Shown here piece after piece: positions 25,971 through 35,417 of a DNA stretch of 64,000 bases; the first letter of the stretch is position 1, and each line of letters opens with the position of its first letter. The notes beneath the pieces are model-generated. The model was not told where the DNA came from. It did not search any database and was given only the letters and a program-made list of their open reading frames with translations. The stretch is from assembly GCF_012910905.1 (NCBI RefSeq), contig NZ_WTVN01000006.1, positions 62,001 through 126,000 of the forward strand. The letters are read 5' to 3'. The position numbers were made by a program, and so were the translations under genes. The stretch comes from Aromatoleum toluvorans (GTDB lineage: Bacteria; Pseudomonadota; Gammaproteobacteria; Burkholderiales; Rhodocyclaceae).

Positions 25971-26484
25971 GATCGTGCCGACGCCCGACGACCGGCGCAT
26001 CGCGCGCCTGGCCGCCGCCGCGATCGTGCTGACCGTCGCCGAGGCCGCGATCCCGCTGCCGCTGCCCGGCGTGAAGCCGGGGCTGGCGAACATCGTCACG
26101 CTGATCGTGCTCGCGCGCTGGGGCTGGCGCGACGCGGTGTGGGTCGCGCTGCTGCGCGTGCTCGCCGGCAGCCTGCTGCTCGGGCAGCTCTTCGCGCCCG
26201 GTTTCTTCCTCAGCCTGTCGGGCGCGGTCGCGAGCCTGGCGACGCTGGGGCTCGCGATGCATCTGCCGCGCCGCTGGTTCGGCCCCGTGAGCCTCAGCGT
26301 GTTCGCTGCGTTTGCGCACATCGGCGGTCAGCTCGCGCTGGCGCGGCTATGGCTCGTGCCGCACGACGGCGTGTTCTACCTCGTGCCGCTCTTCGCCGCC
26401 GCCGCGACGCTGTTCGGCCTCGTCAACGGCCTGGTCGCGGCGAAGCTGATGCAGGGCCGGGTTGCGGATAGAATCTCAAAATAA
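25951..26484 (+). CDS. Gx transporter family protein (heptaprenyl diphosphate synthase component I-like)
   Basis: 177 residues with about five hydrophobic segments; LPLPGVKPGLANIVTLIVLA is the family's diagnostic motif. It begins 20 bp inside the NusG-II gene (ATG 25951). Proteins of this group are S-component-like membrane proteins; whether they act on prenyl diphosphates or transport flavin/isoprenoid precursors is unsettled. Confidence 0.85.
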   Translation: MTRSTIEIVPTPDDRRIARLAAAAIVLTVAEAAIPLPLPGVKPGLANIVTLIVLARWGWRDAVWVALLRVLAGSLLLGQLFAPGFFLSLSGAVASLATLGLAMHLPRRWFGPVSLSVFAAFAHIGGQLALARLWLVPHDGVFYLVPLFAAAATLFGLVNGLVAAKLMQGRVADRISK

Positions 26485-26519
26485 GAAGAATCTGATGTTT
26501 TCCAGAAAGGAGTGGTGAC

Positions 26520-27101
26520 GTGAGCGAACAAGCGATCAGCCGTTTTCCGGTCCCCGAACTCAAGGACCTGCCCGACGACATCCGCGAGAAGATCCTCGCG
26601 GTGCAGGACAAGGCGGGCTTCGTGCCCAACGTCTTCCTCACGCTCGCCCACCGCCCGGACGAGTTCCGCGCGTTCTTCGCCTACCACGACGCGCTGATGG
26701 AAAAGAACGAGGGGCTGACCAAGGCCGAGCGCGAGATGATCGTCGTCGCGACCTCGGGCGCCAACAACTGCCTCTACTGCGTCGTCGCGCACGGCGCGAT
26801 CCTGCGCATCCGCGCGAAGAACCCGCGCGTCGCCGACCAGGTCGCGACCAACTACCGCAAGGCCGAGATCACGCCACGCCAGCGCGCGATGCTGGACTTC
26901 GCGATGAAGGTCGCGCTCGAGGCGGCGGCGGTCGAGGAGGCCGACTTCGCCGCGCTGCGCGAACACGGTTTCGGCGAGGCCGATATCTGGGACATCGGCG
27001 CGATCGCCGCCTTCTTCGCGCTGAGCAACCGCCTCGCCAACATGACCAGCATGCGGCCGAACGACGAGTTCTACCTGATGGGGCGCCTGCCCAAGGTCTG
27101 A
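26520..27101 (+). CDS. AhpD-like carboxymuconolactone decarboxylase family protein (peroxidase-related)
   Basis: 193 residues from GTG 26520 with AAAGGAG upstream. The CMD domain holds the redox motif NNCLYCVVAHG, a CxxC plus His arrangement typical of AhpD-like alkylhydroperoxidases. It probably reduces peroxides or acts as a disulfide partner. No partner peroxiredoxin is adjacent. Confidence 0.88.
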   Translation: MSEQAISRFPVPELKDLPDDIREKILAVQDKAGFVPNVFLTLAHRPDEFRAFFAYHDALMEKNEGLTKAEREMIVVATSGANNCLYCVVAHGAILRIRAKNPRVADQVATNYRKAEITPRQRAMLDFAMKVALEAAAVEEADFAALREHGFGEADIWDIGAIAAFFALSNRLANMTSMRPNDEFYLMGRLPKV

Positions 27102-27123
27102 GTCCGCCGCCGCGCGACCGGCG

Positions 27124-27687
27124 TCAGCGCCGCTCCGGGGCGACGAGGATGCGCCCGGCGCGGCGGCGTCCGCCGATCCCGCCGGTCATCCCTTCGCCGC
27201 CATGCGCATGGCAGATCGCGCAGGCGAGCGCGTCCGCGGCGTCCGGGCCGGGGCTGCCGTCGAGCGCCAGCAGGCGCTGCACCATGTGCTGCACCTGCTC
27301 CTTGTTCGCCTTGCCGTAGCCGACGACGGCCTGCTTGACCTGCAGCGCGGTGTATTCGTGCACCGCCAGGTCGCAGGACACCGCGCCGCAGATCACCGCC
27401 CCGCGCGCCTGCCCGAGCAGCAGTGTCGATTGCGGGTTCACGTTCACGAACACCTTCTCGACGGCGACCTGGTCGGGCGAATAGCTCGCGACGACCTCGC
27501 GCACGCCGTCGAGCAGGGTCTTCAGCCGCCCCGGCAGTTCGCCGTCACGCGTGCGGATGCAGCCGCTCGCCACGTAACGCAGCTGGCTGCCGAGCTTGTC
27601 GATGACGCCGAAGCCGGTGATGCGCAGCCCCGGGTCCAGGCCGAGAATGCGGGTGGCGACGATGCGCGATGCGGAGGATTCCTTCAT
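27124..27687 (-). CDS. ruvC: Holliday junction resolvase RuvC
   Basis: 187 residues; the acidic catalytic residues are in [16 protein letters not shown] and [13 protein letters not shown]. It cuts Holliday junctions with RuvAB. Here it stands alone, 24 kb from ruvA and ruvB, whereas many bacteria keep ruvCAB together. It is convergent with the AhpD-like gene and has a diverging promoter region shared with the GDSL autotransporter. Confidence 0.95.
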   Translation of the reverse strand: MKESSASRIVATRILGLDPGLRITGFGVIDKLGSQLRYVASGCIRTRDGELPGRLKTLLDGVREVVASYSPDQVAVEKVFVNVNPQSTLLLGQARGAVICGAVSCDLAVHEYTALQVKQAVVGYGKANKEQVQHMVQRLLALDGSPGPDAADALACAICHAHGGEGMTGGIGGRRRAGRILVAPERR

Positions 27688-27842
27688 CCGCGCATTCTAA
27701 AGGAAGGCCGCGCTCCGTCGCCCGGATGCCTTCATATACAAATCCTTTCATGACGAACGGGTTGATTGCGGTCGATGCCGGTAAGATACCCGTTTCTCGC
27801 TGCCACCCGATGCAGCGTCAATAACAAACCGGAGATCCCCCG

Positions 27843-29657
27843 ATGATCAGACCCGCACTGCTCGGCATGGCCGTCACGGCGGCATTCAGCGCGAGCGCCC
27901 TCGCCGCCGACTTCAGCAACACGATTTTCTTCGGCGACAGCCTGAGCGACGCGGGGACCTTCTCCGCCTTCCTGCCGCCGGGAACCGGCCGCTTCACGAC
28001 CAATCCGGGGCCGGTGTGGAGTGAGAACCTCGCCGCTGGGCTTGGCACCGGCGCGAGGCCGGCCGTGGTGGGGGGCACGAACTTCGCGGCGGGCGGCGCA
28101 CGCATCTCGTCCCTGCCCGGTTTCCCCGACCAGAACCCGACCCGGTTCGCCACGCCGATCCGCAGCCAGATCGACGCCCATCTCGCCGCGAACGGCGGAC
28201 GCGCCGATCCCGGTGCCCTCTATTCGGTGTGGGGCGGTGCCAACGACCTCTTCGTGGCGCTCCAAAGTTCCCCCACCCCGCTGGTCGGCGTCGTCACGGC
28301 TGCCAGCGACGAGGTGGCAGCCGTCGGCACCCTACAGGCTGCAGGCGCGCGCTACATCCTTGTGCCGAACCTGCCCGATGTCGGCGCCACGCCCTTCGGC
28401 GCCTCGCTGGGGCCGGCCGCGGCAGGCGTCACCGCGCTGGTCGGCGCCTACAACCAGGTGCTGTTCGGCGGGCTCGCCGCCGCCCGCATCCAGGTGATTC
28501 CGCTCGATACCTTCGCGCTGCTGCGCGAGGTCGGTGCCGATCCGGCACGCTACGGCTTCGCGAACGTGACGCTCCCCGCGTGCGGGGCGACGCCTTCGCT
28601 GCTGTGCACGTCCGCCGATCTCATCGCACCCGGCGCCGACCGGAGCTTCCTGTTCGCCGACGGCGTGCATCCGACGACTGCCGGCCACCGCGTGATCGCC
28701 GACTACGCGCTGAGCGTGCTGCGTGCGCCGGGCGCCGTGTCGCTGCTCGCCGAGTCGCCCCTCTACACGCGCGAGGCGCTGTACACCACGGTGCAGGACC
28801 AGCTCGCGCTCGGCGCCTGGGCGCGCGGGCAGAGCGGACGCAACGTGTGGGCGAGCCTCGGCGGCGGGCGCCTGAAGTATTCGTCGAGCGAGGCCATCCC
28901 CGGCGCCAGCGGCGACCCCTACGATCTGGCGGTCGGCGTCGATACCTGGGTGACGCCCTCGCTCAGCGTCGGTGCGGCGCTCGGTCTTGCCACGCTCGAG
29001 GCCGATTTCGCCCGTGACGGCGGCGACTACGAACAGCGCGAGCAGACCGTCGCGGTGTACGCCGGCTACCGCAGCGGCCCGCTGCATGCGACCGCCGTCG
29101 GCGCCTTCGGCAACATCGACTACGACACCCGGCGCGATGTCACGCTCGGCGCGGCGCAGCGCACGATGAAAGGCTCCACGTCGGGCACGAACGTCTCGCT
29201 CGGGCTGCAGGCCGGCTACGACTTCAGCGCCGGGGCGCTGCGGCACGGGCCGACCGCCGGCGTGCATGTGCAGCAGGTCGAAGTCGACGGCTTCGCCGAG
29301 AAGGGGCAGTCCTCGACGACGATGGCCTTCCGCAGCCAGGACCGCGATTCCCTCGTCGGCAGCATCGGCTATCAGGCGAGCTGGGACCTCGGCCGCTACC
29401 TGCCGTACGCGCGCGTCGCCCTCCACCACGACTTCGAGGACGACGACCGCACGGTGCGCGCCAACCTCGCCAGCCTGCCGGCCAACAGCTTCGCGCTGCC
29501 GGCCTTCGCGCCCGAGCGCACCTGGGGGACGGCCGCGGTGGGTGTCGGCGCCAAGTTCTCGCCGGCCCTGAGCGGCAACCTGGCACTGTCGACCCGCGTC
29601 GCACAGGACAACGTGCGCGCCTGGGCGCTGCAGGCCGGCCTCAGTCTCGGATTCTGA
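27843..29657 (+). CDS. GDSL-type esterase autotransporter
   Basis: 604 residues with a signal peptide (cleavage near ALA-A at 21). The passenger (22-~300) is a GDSL/SGNH hydrolase: FGDSLSDAG with Ser33, a GGANDL block, and FADGVHPTTAGH carrying the Asp-His pair. Residues ~330-604 form a beta-barrel translocator with alternating patterns ending in Phe (GLSLGF), the type V secretion signature. EstA-like enzymes display a lipase/esterase on the cell surface. The spacer of 257 bp after it holds no clear gene. Confidence 0.93.
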   Translation: MIRPALLGMAVTAAFSASALAADFSNTIFFGDSLSDAGTFSAFLPPGTGRFTTNPGPVWSENLAAGLGTGARPAVVGGTNFAAGGARISSLPGFPDQNPTRFATPIRSQIDAHLAANGGRADPGALYSVWGGANDLFVALQSSPTPLVGVVTAASDEVAAVGTLQAAGARYILVPNLPDVGATPFGASLGPAAAGVTALVGAYNQVLFGGLAAARIQVIPLDTFALLREVGADPARYGFANVTLPACGATPSLLCTSADLIAPGADRSFLFADGVHPTTAGHRVIADYALSVLRAPGAVSLLAESPLYTREALYTTVQDQLALGAWARGQSGRNVWASLGGGRLKYSSSEAIPGASGDPYDLAVGVDTWVTPSLSVGAALGLATLEADFARDGGDYEQREQTVAVYAGYRSGPLHATAVGAFGNIDYDTRRDVTLGAAQRTMKGSTSGTNVSLGLQAGYDFSAGALRHGPTAGVHVQQVEVDGFAEKGQSSTTMAFRSQDRDSLVGSIGYQASWDLGRYLPYARVALHHDFEDDDRTVRANLASLPANSFALPAFAPERTWGTAAVGVGAKFSPALSGNLALSTRVAQDNVRAWALQAGLSLGF

Positions 29658-29914
29658 CCTGCGCACGACGGGTCGTTCCCCCGCGCCCGTCGACCGTGGC
29701 ATATCCCGCGGCCTGGCGGGCGCGGCGCCGCCTTTCCCCGACGGTCGCCAGCGGCCGGCACGTCTCCCCGTCTCGATCAAATCCACGATCATGTCATGGT
29801 CAATGAGCTAGACTGGCAACATGAGTCGTGTGGCTGCCCCGTTTCCGGATTGATGCTCCGGGAGGCCCGGAGCGGGGAGGCCGGGCTCTGGATAGCCAAA
29901 ACGAGGGGAAAATC

Positions 29915-30844
29915 ATGAAAAACAGATCGAAACATGCGCTCGGAGCTGCGCTGATCGCGTCTGCCGGCCTGCTGGCGACGGCCGACGTGCTTGCCGACGC
30001 ACAGTCGGCCCGCGTCGTGGCCGCCGAGGAAGCACGCATGAAAAGCGCCTTCCCGCGCCTGCTCGACAGCGCCAGGGAACTCAACAAGGCGCTCAAGCGC
30101 GTCAGCGAGCAGAGGAAGGTCGACAACTCGCGCGTGGTGCAGGACAACGACGCCAAGATCAAGCAGGCGGAAGCCGCGGCGGCCGACGGCAAGATCGTCG
30201 ATGCGCGCCTGATGCTCGAGGACGCCTATCTGGCGGCCAAGCTCGCGATCGCGGACATGGTGCAGGCGGCGCCGCCGGCCGCCAGGCCCGCGGCGCCCGC
30301 AGCCGGCCGCGACACGCCCGATCCGCGGGAACAGAAGGACTATGCCGCACGCAAGGAGTCGACGCAGGCGCTGCGTGACGCGCTGGCCCGCATCGCCGAC
30401 GAAAAGAACGACGACAAGGGCCGGGCCGAAGTGCAGGTCATCGACAAGCTGATGCGCGATGCCGATACCGAACGCGCCGAAAACGCCAGGCGTGGCCGCG
30501 CGATTCTCGATCATGCCTACCTGCGCACCAAGGTCCAGATCGAACGCCTGCGCGGCGGCGAGACGCTGGTGCGCACGCTGCAGTTCGACAGCAAGGGCGA
30601 CGAATACCGCTACGAGCAGGATCGCAACGAGACCTACCGCATGCTGATCCCGATGCTGGTGCAGAACGGCAGTGCGCGCGATGCACGCCTCAAGGACATG
30701 CTCGACCGCGCCGCGAAGCTGCGCACCGAAGCCGATGCCCAGGCCAGGCGCAACGAGTTCGAAGGTGCGCTCAAGAACATCGACGAATCGACGACCGAAT
30801 ACCAGAAGGCGATCCGCAACGCGGGCGTGCTGCTGCCCGGCTGA
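29915..30844 (+). CDS. exported coiled-coil protein of unknown function
   Basis: 309 residues from ATG 29915 with GAGGGG upstream. A signal peptide (hydrophobic AALIASAGLLATADVLA) is followed by charged, Ala-rich helices predicted to form coiled coils (about 28-110 and 145-290), separated by a Pro/Ala linker. No Cys and no catalytic motif are visible. I do not recognise a family; it is likely a periplasmic structural protein. A strong bidirectional hairpin follows the stop. Confidence 0.75.
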   Translation: MKNRSKHALGAALIASAGLLATADVLADAQSARVVAAEEARMKSAFPRLLDSARELNKALKRVSEQRKVDNSRVVQDNDAKIKQAEAAAADGKIVDARLMLEDAYLAAKLAIADMVQAAPPAARPAAPAAGRDTPDPREQKDYAARKESTQALRDALARIADEKNDDKGRAEVQVIDKLMRDADTERAENARRGRAILDHAYLRTKVQIERLRGGETLVRTLQFDSKGDEYRYEQDRNETYRMLIPMLVQNGSARDARLKDMLDRAAKLRTEADAQARRNEFEGALKNIDESTTEYQKAIRNAGVLLPG

Positions 30845-30891
30845 CCGGATCGCGAGCCGGGCGTCCCGGCTCCGTGCGCCGTTGCCAAAGC

Positions 30892-30925
30892 AATCGGCCC
30901 GCCGACATTTGCCGGCGGGCCGATT
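30892..30925. terminator. bidirectional intrinsic terminator
   Basis: AATCGGCCCGCCG and CGGCGGGCCGATT form a perfect 13-bp stem with an 8-base loop, followed by TTTT on the plus strand. It lies between the convergent coiled-coil gene and dctA and can end both. Confidence 0.85.
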
Positions 30926-30963
30926 TTCATCGTGGTGGCCGCGGAACGGCCACCGGGAAGTGC

Positions 30964-32349
30964 TTACGCCCGGGCAGGGACTGCGTGGTGCGGCAATTCG
31001 GCCTGCTGCTCCACTTTTGCCACGGCCGGGCGCAGGTCCATGTGCGCGTCCTGCAGGTCGAGCACGGCCTCGGGGTCGTTGGCTTCCTCGAGCGTCTCGT
31101 TGTTGAGGTGGCTGTTGAGCGTCTTCATGTCGACGTCCTTGCACCACTTCGCCACCACGACCGTCGCGACGCTGTTGCCGATCAGGTTGGTCAGCGCGCG
31201 CGCTTCCGACATGAAGCGGTCGATGCCGAGGATCAGCGCGAGGCCGGCGACCGGCACGCCGCCGACGGCCGACAGGGTCGCGGCGAGCACGATGAAGCCG
31301 CTGCCGGTGATGCCGGCGGCGCCCTTCGAGGTGAGCAGCAGCACGGCGAGCAGCGTCAGCTGCTGCGTGAGGTCGAGCGGGGTGTTGGTCGCCTGCGCGA
31401 TGAACACGGCCGCCATCGTCAGGTAGATCGAGGTGCCGTCGAGGTTGAACGAGTAGCCGGTCGGGATCACGAGGCCGACGGTCGACTTCTTGCAGCCCAG
31501 GTTTTCCATCTTCGCCATGAGGCGCGGCAGTGCCGATTCCGACGACGAAGTGCCGAGCACGATCAGCAGCTCTTCCTTGATGTAGGCGATCAGCTTCACG
31601 ACCGAGAAGCCGTGGATGCGGGCGATCAGGCCCAGCACGCCGAAGATGAACACGATGCAGGTCAGGTAGAAAGTGCCCATCAGCATCCCGAGCTGGGCGA
31701 GGGCGCCGACGCCGTGCTTGCCGATCGTGAAGGCCATCGCGCCGAACGCGCCGATCGGGGCGACCTTCATGATGTAGCCGACGATGCCGAACAGCACGTG
31801 CGAGAACTTCTCGATGAAGTCGAACACCAGCGTGCCGCGGCCGCCGAACTTGTGCAGCGCGAAGCCGAACAGCACCGAGAACATCAGCACCTGCAGGATT
31901 TCGCCTTTCGCGAAGGCGTCGACGACGGTCGTCGGGATCACGTTGAGCAGGAACTCGACGGTGCCCTGCATCTTCTTGGGGTCGGTGTAGGCGGCGAGCG
32001 CCTTCGTGTCGAGCGTCGTCGGATCGATGTTCATGCCGGCGCCGGGCTGGACGACGTTGACGATCACGAGGCCGATGAGGAGTGCGATGGTGCTGACAAC
32101 CTCGAAGTAAAGCAGCGCGAGGCCGCCGGTCTTGCCGACCTTCTTCATGTCCTCCATGCCGGCGATGCCGACGACGACGGTGCAGAAGATGATCGGGGCG
32201 ATGATCATCTTGATCAGCTTGATGAAGCCGTCACCCAGCGGCTTCATGGCCGCGCCGGTCTCGGGATGGAAGTGCCCGAGCAGCACGCCGATGACGATGG
32301 CGACGATGACCTGGAAATACAGCGAACGGTAAAGCGGTGTCTTGGCCAC
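30964..32349 (-). CDS. dctA: C4-dicarboxylate transporter DctA
   Basis: 461 residues. It imports succinate, fumarate and malate with cations (DAACS family). Typical pieces are [17 protein letters not shown] at the first helix, [31 protein letters not shown] and [22 protein letters not shown] chose GTG 32349, which has a GGAGGAGAAAACC Shine-Dalgarno and matches the family N-terminus; in-frame ATGs at 32364 and 32385 lie upstream of it. Confidence 0.93.
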   Translation of the reverse strand: MAKTPLYRSLYFQVIVAIVIGVLLGHFHPETGAAMKPLGDGFIKLIKMIIAPIIFCTVVVGIAGMEDMKKVGKTGGLALLYFEVVSTIALLIGLVIVNVVQPGAGMNIDPTTLDTKALAAYTDPKKMQGTVEFLLNVIPTTVVDAFAKGEILQVLMFSVLFGFALHKFGGRGTLVFDFIEKFSHVLFGIVGYIMKVAPIGAFGAMAFTIGKHGVGALAQLGMLMGTFYLTCIVFIFGVLGLIARIHGFSVVKLIAYIKEELLIVLGTSSSESALPRLMAKMENLGCKKSTVGLVIPTGYSFNLDGTSIYLTMAAVFIAQATNTPLDLTQQLTLLAVLLLTSKGAAGITGSGFIVLAATLSAVGGVPVAGLALILGIDRFMSEARALTNLIGNSVATVVVAKWCKDVDMKTLNSHLNNETLEEANDPEAVLDLQDAHMDLRPAVAKVEQQAELPHHAVPARA

Positions 32350-32826
32350 GGTTTTCTCCTCCATTTGTGGCGCGATTATTTCCATAAGCCCATTTTGTGG
32401 GCAGTGTGAATTTCCGCATTGTGGATATCACGGAGATCGGACGCTGCGCGCGCAGTGGCAGGGATTCCGCGTTGCGCGTAACGGTCCTGTCCGACCGGCA
32501 GTCCCGTTGCAGGCAGTTACCAACTGTTACTGCAAACATGCGCCGATGCGGGGGTGAAATTCTTGCAACCGGCGGTGTATTGCCTACGGTTAAATTCAAA
32601 TCGGATCAGACGGGCGCGTTCTGTCCGATGCACTCCGGAATCGGGGGGTGCAGGGCCGGCAATCGGCCCCCTCGAACTCGCGCGGGCCGGGCGGATTTCA
32701 TGACCGGGCCTGCGCCCAGCACACCCCTCCCTCTTGCGGCATTCGGCACCAGGACCGCTGGCCTGACCCGTTGCGAGGCGACCGCATCGTGATCGCGGTC
32801 ATACCCACGGAGAGAGGAGAACGAAA
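32350..32826. other. non-coding spacer between dctA and the CHRD gene
   Basis: 477 bp without a convincing gene; a 131-codon plus-strand frame has no recognisable content and no good ribosome site. The only structure I see is an imperfect inverted repeat at 32507-32535 (TTGCAG ... CTGCAA with inner AGTT/AACT), possibly a regulator site for dctA. No sigma-54 consensus was found. Confidence 0.4.
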
Positions 32827-33351
32827 ATGAAACAAACGAACTTCGGTACTCGAAGCGGTTGCCGGCGCATCGCTGCGCTGGCTCTCGCGGTGTTCGCCAT
32901 TTCCCCGGTTGTCTGGGCTGCAGAAACGGAAACGTTCAAGGCCATGTTGACCGGGGATCAGGAGGTCCCGCCAGTCGTTACCGACACCATCGGCAAGTTC
33001 AGGCTCGAGTTCGACAGCTTGGCGAATGAAGCCGAGGTCAGGCTGGTGGTCCGGGACGGGATGAGCATCATCGGGTCCCACCTGCATTGCGGCGTGCCCG
33101 GCGAGAACGGCCCTATCGTGGTGTCCCTCGCGCACTGGGTGACCCCCGAGCGCGGTTACGATGTCGATGGGAAGTGGATTGCCAACGCCACGCTGACCGA
33201 TGCCAGCGTGATTGACCACCCCGTGTGCGGGACGGGCCTTGCGGCGTTCGTCGCAGCGATCCGGGCCGGCAACGTGTACGTCAACGTTCACTCCGTCGCC
33301 CATCCGGGCGGGGTGATCCGCGGGCACCTGCTGCCGGCTGAGGACGACTAG
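32827..33351 (+). CDS. exported CHRD-domain protein
   Basis: 174 residues with a signal peptide (IAALALAVFAISPVVWA). The CHRD domain runs from about 35 to 170: FKAMLTGDQEVPPVVT at the start, SHLHCGVPGENGPIVVSL with the conserved His residues and NVYVNVHSVAHPGGVIRGHL at the end. Domain known from chordin and bacterial surface proteins; function in bacteria is unknown. Shine-Dalgarno GAGGAGAACG. Confidence 0.9.
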   Translation: MKQTNFGTRSGCRRIAALALAVFAISPVVWAAETETFKAMLTGDQEVPPVVTDTIGKFRLEFDSLANEAEVRLVVRDGMSIIGSHLHCGVPGENGPIVVSLAHWVTPERGYDVDGKWIANATLTDASVIDHPVCGTGLAAFVAAIRAGNVYVNVHSVAHPGGVIRGHLLPAEDD

Positions 33352-33377
33352 ACCGGAGGCAGAATCGCACAGCCGAT

Positions 33378-33413
33378 TCGGCGCGCCGGGAAAACGAATT
33401 CCCGGCGCGCCGA
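33378..33413. terminator. hairpin after the CHRD gene
   Basis: TCGGCGCGCCGGGAA / TTCCCGGCGCGCCGA, a perfect 15-bp stem with a 6-base loop, 26 bp after the CHRD stop. No clear T-tract, but the stem is strong enough for termination or mRNA end protection. Confidence 0.65.
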
Positions 33414-33442
33414 CGGAGGCATCGTACAGGAGCAAGCCGTAT

Positions 33443-33476
33443 GACACCGGCACCATGGCTGTCCATGGCCGGTGTC
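33443..33476. terminator. hairpin at the end of the minus-strand EamA gene
   Basis: GACACCGG...CCATGG-ctgt-CCATGG-CCGGTGTC forms a stem with a small bulge. It touches the stop codon of the EamA-type gene at 33475, so it probably ends that transcript. Confidence 0.5.
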
Positions 33477-34353
33477 AAATCTTGCGCGCGAGCCACACCC
33501 CGGCCACCGCCACGGCCATGCCGACGAGCGCGAGCCCCGTCAGCGTCTCGCCGAACAGCAGCCAGGCCAGCAGCGCGGTGGTGGGCGGCGTCAGGTAGAA
33601 CAGGCTCGCGACCTTCACCGCGCTGCCACTGCGGATCAGCAGGTTGAGCAGGCTGATCGCGCCCAGCGACAGCACCAGCACGAGCCACAGCAGGGCGAAG
33701 ACGAAGTCGCCGCTCCAGGCGACATGCATCGTCTCGGTGCGGCTGGCGAGGAAGGCGGTGACGGCCAGGCTGGGGATGAACTGCATCACCGCGCCGGTGC
33801 GCAGGTCGAAGCTCGGGCAGAAGCGCTTCTGGTACAGCGTGCCGCAGGTGATGCCGGCCAGCGCCGCCAGTGCCGGCATCAGCATCCAGCCGAGATCCCC
33901 GCCGGTGCCGACGCCGACCTTGTTGCTGACGACCAGCGTGACGCCCGCGAAGCCGAGCGCGAGGCCCGTCCACTGGCGCGGCGTGACCCGTTCGCGCAGC
34001 AGCCAGCCCGCGCCGAGCGCGGTCAGCAGGGGCTGCATGCCGACCACCAGCGAGGTGACGCCGGCCGGCAGGCCGCGGTGGATCGACATGAATACGCCAC
34101 CGAGGTAGGTCGCCTGCACCAGCAGGCCGGCGATGCCGATATGCGCGACCTGGCGCCAGTCGCGCGGCCACGGTGCGCGCATCGCCAGCGCCAGGGCGCC
34201 CATCAGCGTGATCACCAGCACGTAGCGCGTGCTCAGGAAGGTCAGCGGCTCCGCGTAGGGCAGGCCGAACTTCGCGCCGAGGAAGCCGGTGCTCCACAGC
34301 AGCACGAACAGCAGCGGGGCCGCGGCGGTGAGGCGGGAAGGCTGTGGGGGCAT
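33475..34353 (-). CDS. EamA/DMT-family transporter (RhaT-like exporter)
   Basis: 292 residues from ATG 34353 with ten predicted membrane helices in two EamA halves (LLFVLLWSTGFLGAKFGLPY near the start; SLFYLTPPTTALLAWLLFGE near the end). Members export amino acids, metabolites or drugs; the substrate is unknown. The start choice removes a non-hydrophobic 28-residue extension. Confidence 0.88.
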   Translation of the reverse strand: MPPQPSRLTAAAPLLFVLLWSTGFLGAKFGLPYAEPLTFLSTRYVLVITLMGALALAMRAPWPRDWRQVAHIGIAGLLVQATYLGGVFMSIHRGLPAGVTSLVVGMQPLLTALGAGWLLRERVTPRQWTGLALGFAGVTLVVSNKVGVGTGGDLGWMLMPALAALAGITCGTLYQKRFCPSFDLRTGAVMQFIPSLAVTAFLASRTETMHVAWSGDFVFALLWLVLVLSLGAISLLNLLIRSGSAVKVASLFYLTPPTTALLAWLLFGETLTGLALVGMAVAVAGVWLARKI

Positions 34354-34433
34354 CGGTCGGCGGCGGAGAATCGAAAGTGCACGATAGTACCTGTGCGTGA
34401 TCGATATTGCCGAGCGGATACCGAAGTACGGGG

Positions 34434-34467
34434 GCAAAAAGCACAGGGCCGCCCCGTGGCGGCCCTG
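34434..34467 (-). terminator. intrinsic terminator of yebC
   Basis: CAGGGCCGCC-ccgt-GGCGGCCCTG stem (34444-34467) followed on the minus strand by a T-tract (AAAAA on plus at 34436-34440). It lies 27 bp after the yebC stop. Confidence 0.85.
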
Positions 34468-34493
34468 CTTGTGGCGATGGTGAGGCGGGAGGC

Positions 34494-35225
34494 TTATTCC
34501 TCGTCGTCCAGCACTGCCGACGTATACACGTTCTGCACGTCGTCGAGCGACTCCAGCGCATCGAGCAGCTTCTGCATGCGCACGGAGTCGTCGCCGGTGA
34601 GTTCGGTCTCGTTCAGCGGCTTCATCGTCACTTCGCCGAACTCGGCCTTGAAGCCGGCCTTCTCGAGCGCGTCCTTCACGCTGGAGAACTCGTACGGCGC
34701 CGTGACGACCTCGATCGAGCCGTCGTCGTTGGGGATCACGTCCTCGGCGCCGGCCTCGAGCGCGGCTTCCATCAGCGCGTCCTCGCTCGTGCCCGGGGCG
34801 AACATCAGCTGGCCGCAGTGCTTGAACTGGAACGCGACGCAGCCATCGGTGCCCATGTTGCCGCCGTACTTGGAGAAGGCATGGCGCACGTCGGCGACGG
34901 TGCGGGTCTTGTTGTCGGTGAGGCAGTCGACCATCACCGCGGCGCCGGCGATGCCGTAACCCTCGTAGCGCACTTCCTCGTAGCTCACGCCTTCGAGTTC
35001 GCCGGTGCCACGCTTGATCGCGCGGTCGATGTTCTCGCCCGGCATGTTCTGCGTCTTCGCGTTATCGACGGCGAGGCGCAGGCGCGGGTTGAAGTTCGGG
35101 TCGCCTCCGCCCATGCGCGCGGCGACGGTGATTTCCTTGATCAGCTTGGTGAAGACCTTGCCCCGCTTGGCGTCCTGACGGCCCTTGCGGTGCTGGATGT
35201 TGGCCCATTTGGAATGACCAGCCAT
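34494..35225 (-). CDS. yebC: YebC/PmpR family translation/transcription factor
   Basis: 243 residues. Characteristic start [18 protein letters not shown] and [18 protein letters not shown]; acidic C-terminus ending DDEE. YebC proteins are DNA-binding-like regulators and were recently linked to relief of stalling at proline stretches. Start ATG 35225 is the family start. The gene is usually upstream of ruvC; here it stands alone. Confidence 0.95.
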   Translation of the reverse strand: MAGHSKWANIQHRKGRQDAKRGKVFTKLIKEITVAARMGGGDPNFNPRLRLAVDNAKTQNMPGENIDRAIKRGTGELEGVSYEEVRYEGYGIAGAAVMVDCLTDNKTRTVADVRHAFSKYGGNMGTDGCVAFQFKHCGQLMFAPGTSEDALMEAALEAGAEDVIPNDDGSIEVVTAPYEFSSVKDALEKAGFKAEFGEVTMKPLNETELTGDDSVRMQKLLDALESLDDVQNVYTSAVLDDEE

Positions 35226-35417
35226 AAAAACCTCGAATCCTGCCGGGTGGCGTTGAAAGAACAGAACCGCGGGCATTATACAGGCGCGCTGCCCGCGACT
35301 TCACTGCTTGCGGGCTGTCCCGGCGGCGGCCTGCTCTGGTAGATTCCCGTCATTATTTGCGGTCGTGCATGCCGGAGGGCCGGCGTGACGCGACGGCGCG
35401 ATGCGAAGGGAGAGACG

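Noticed and set aside
32397-32792. 131-codon plus-strand frame in the dctA/CHRD spacer
   Set aside because: No family resemblance, poor ribosome site, composition unlike neighbouring proteins.
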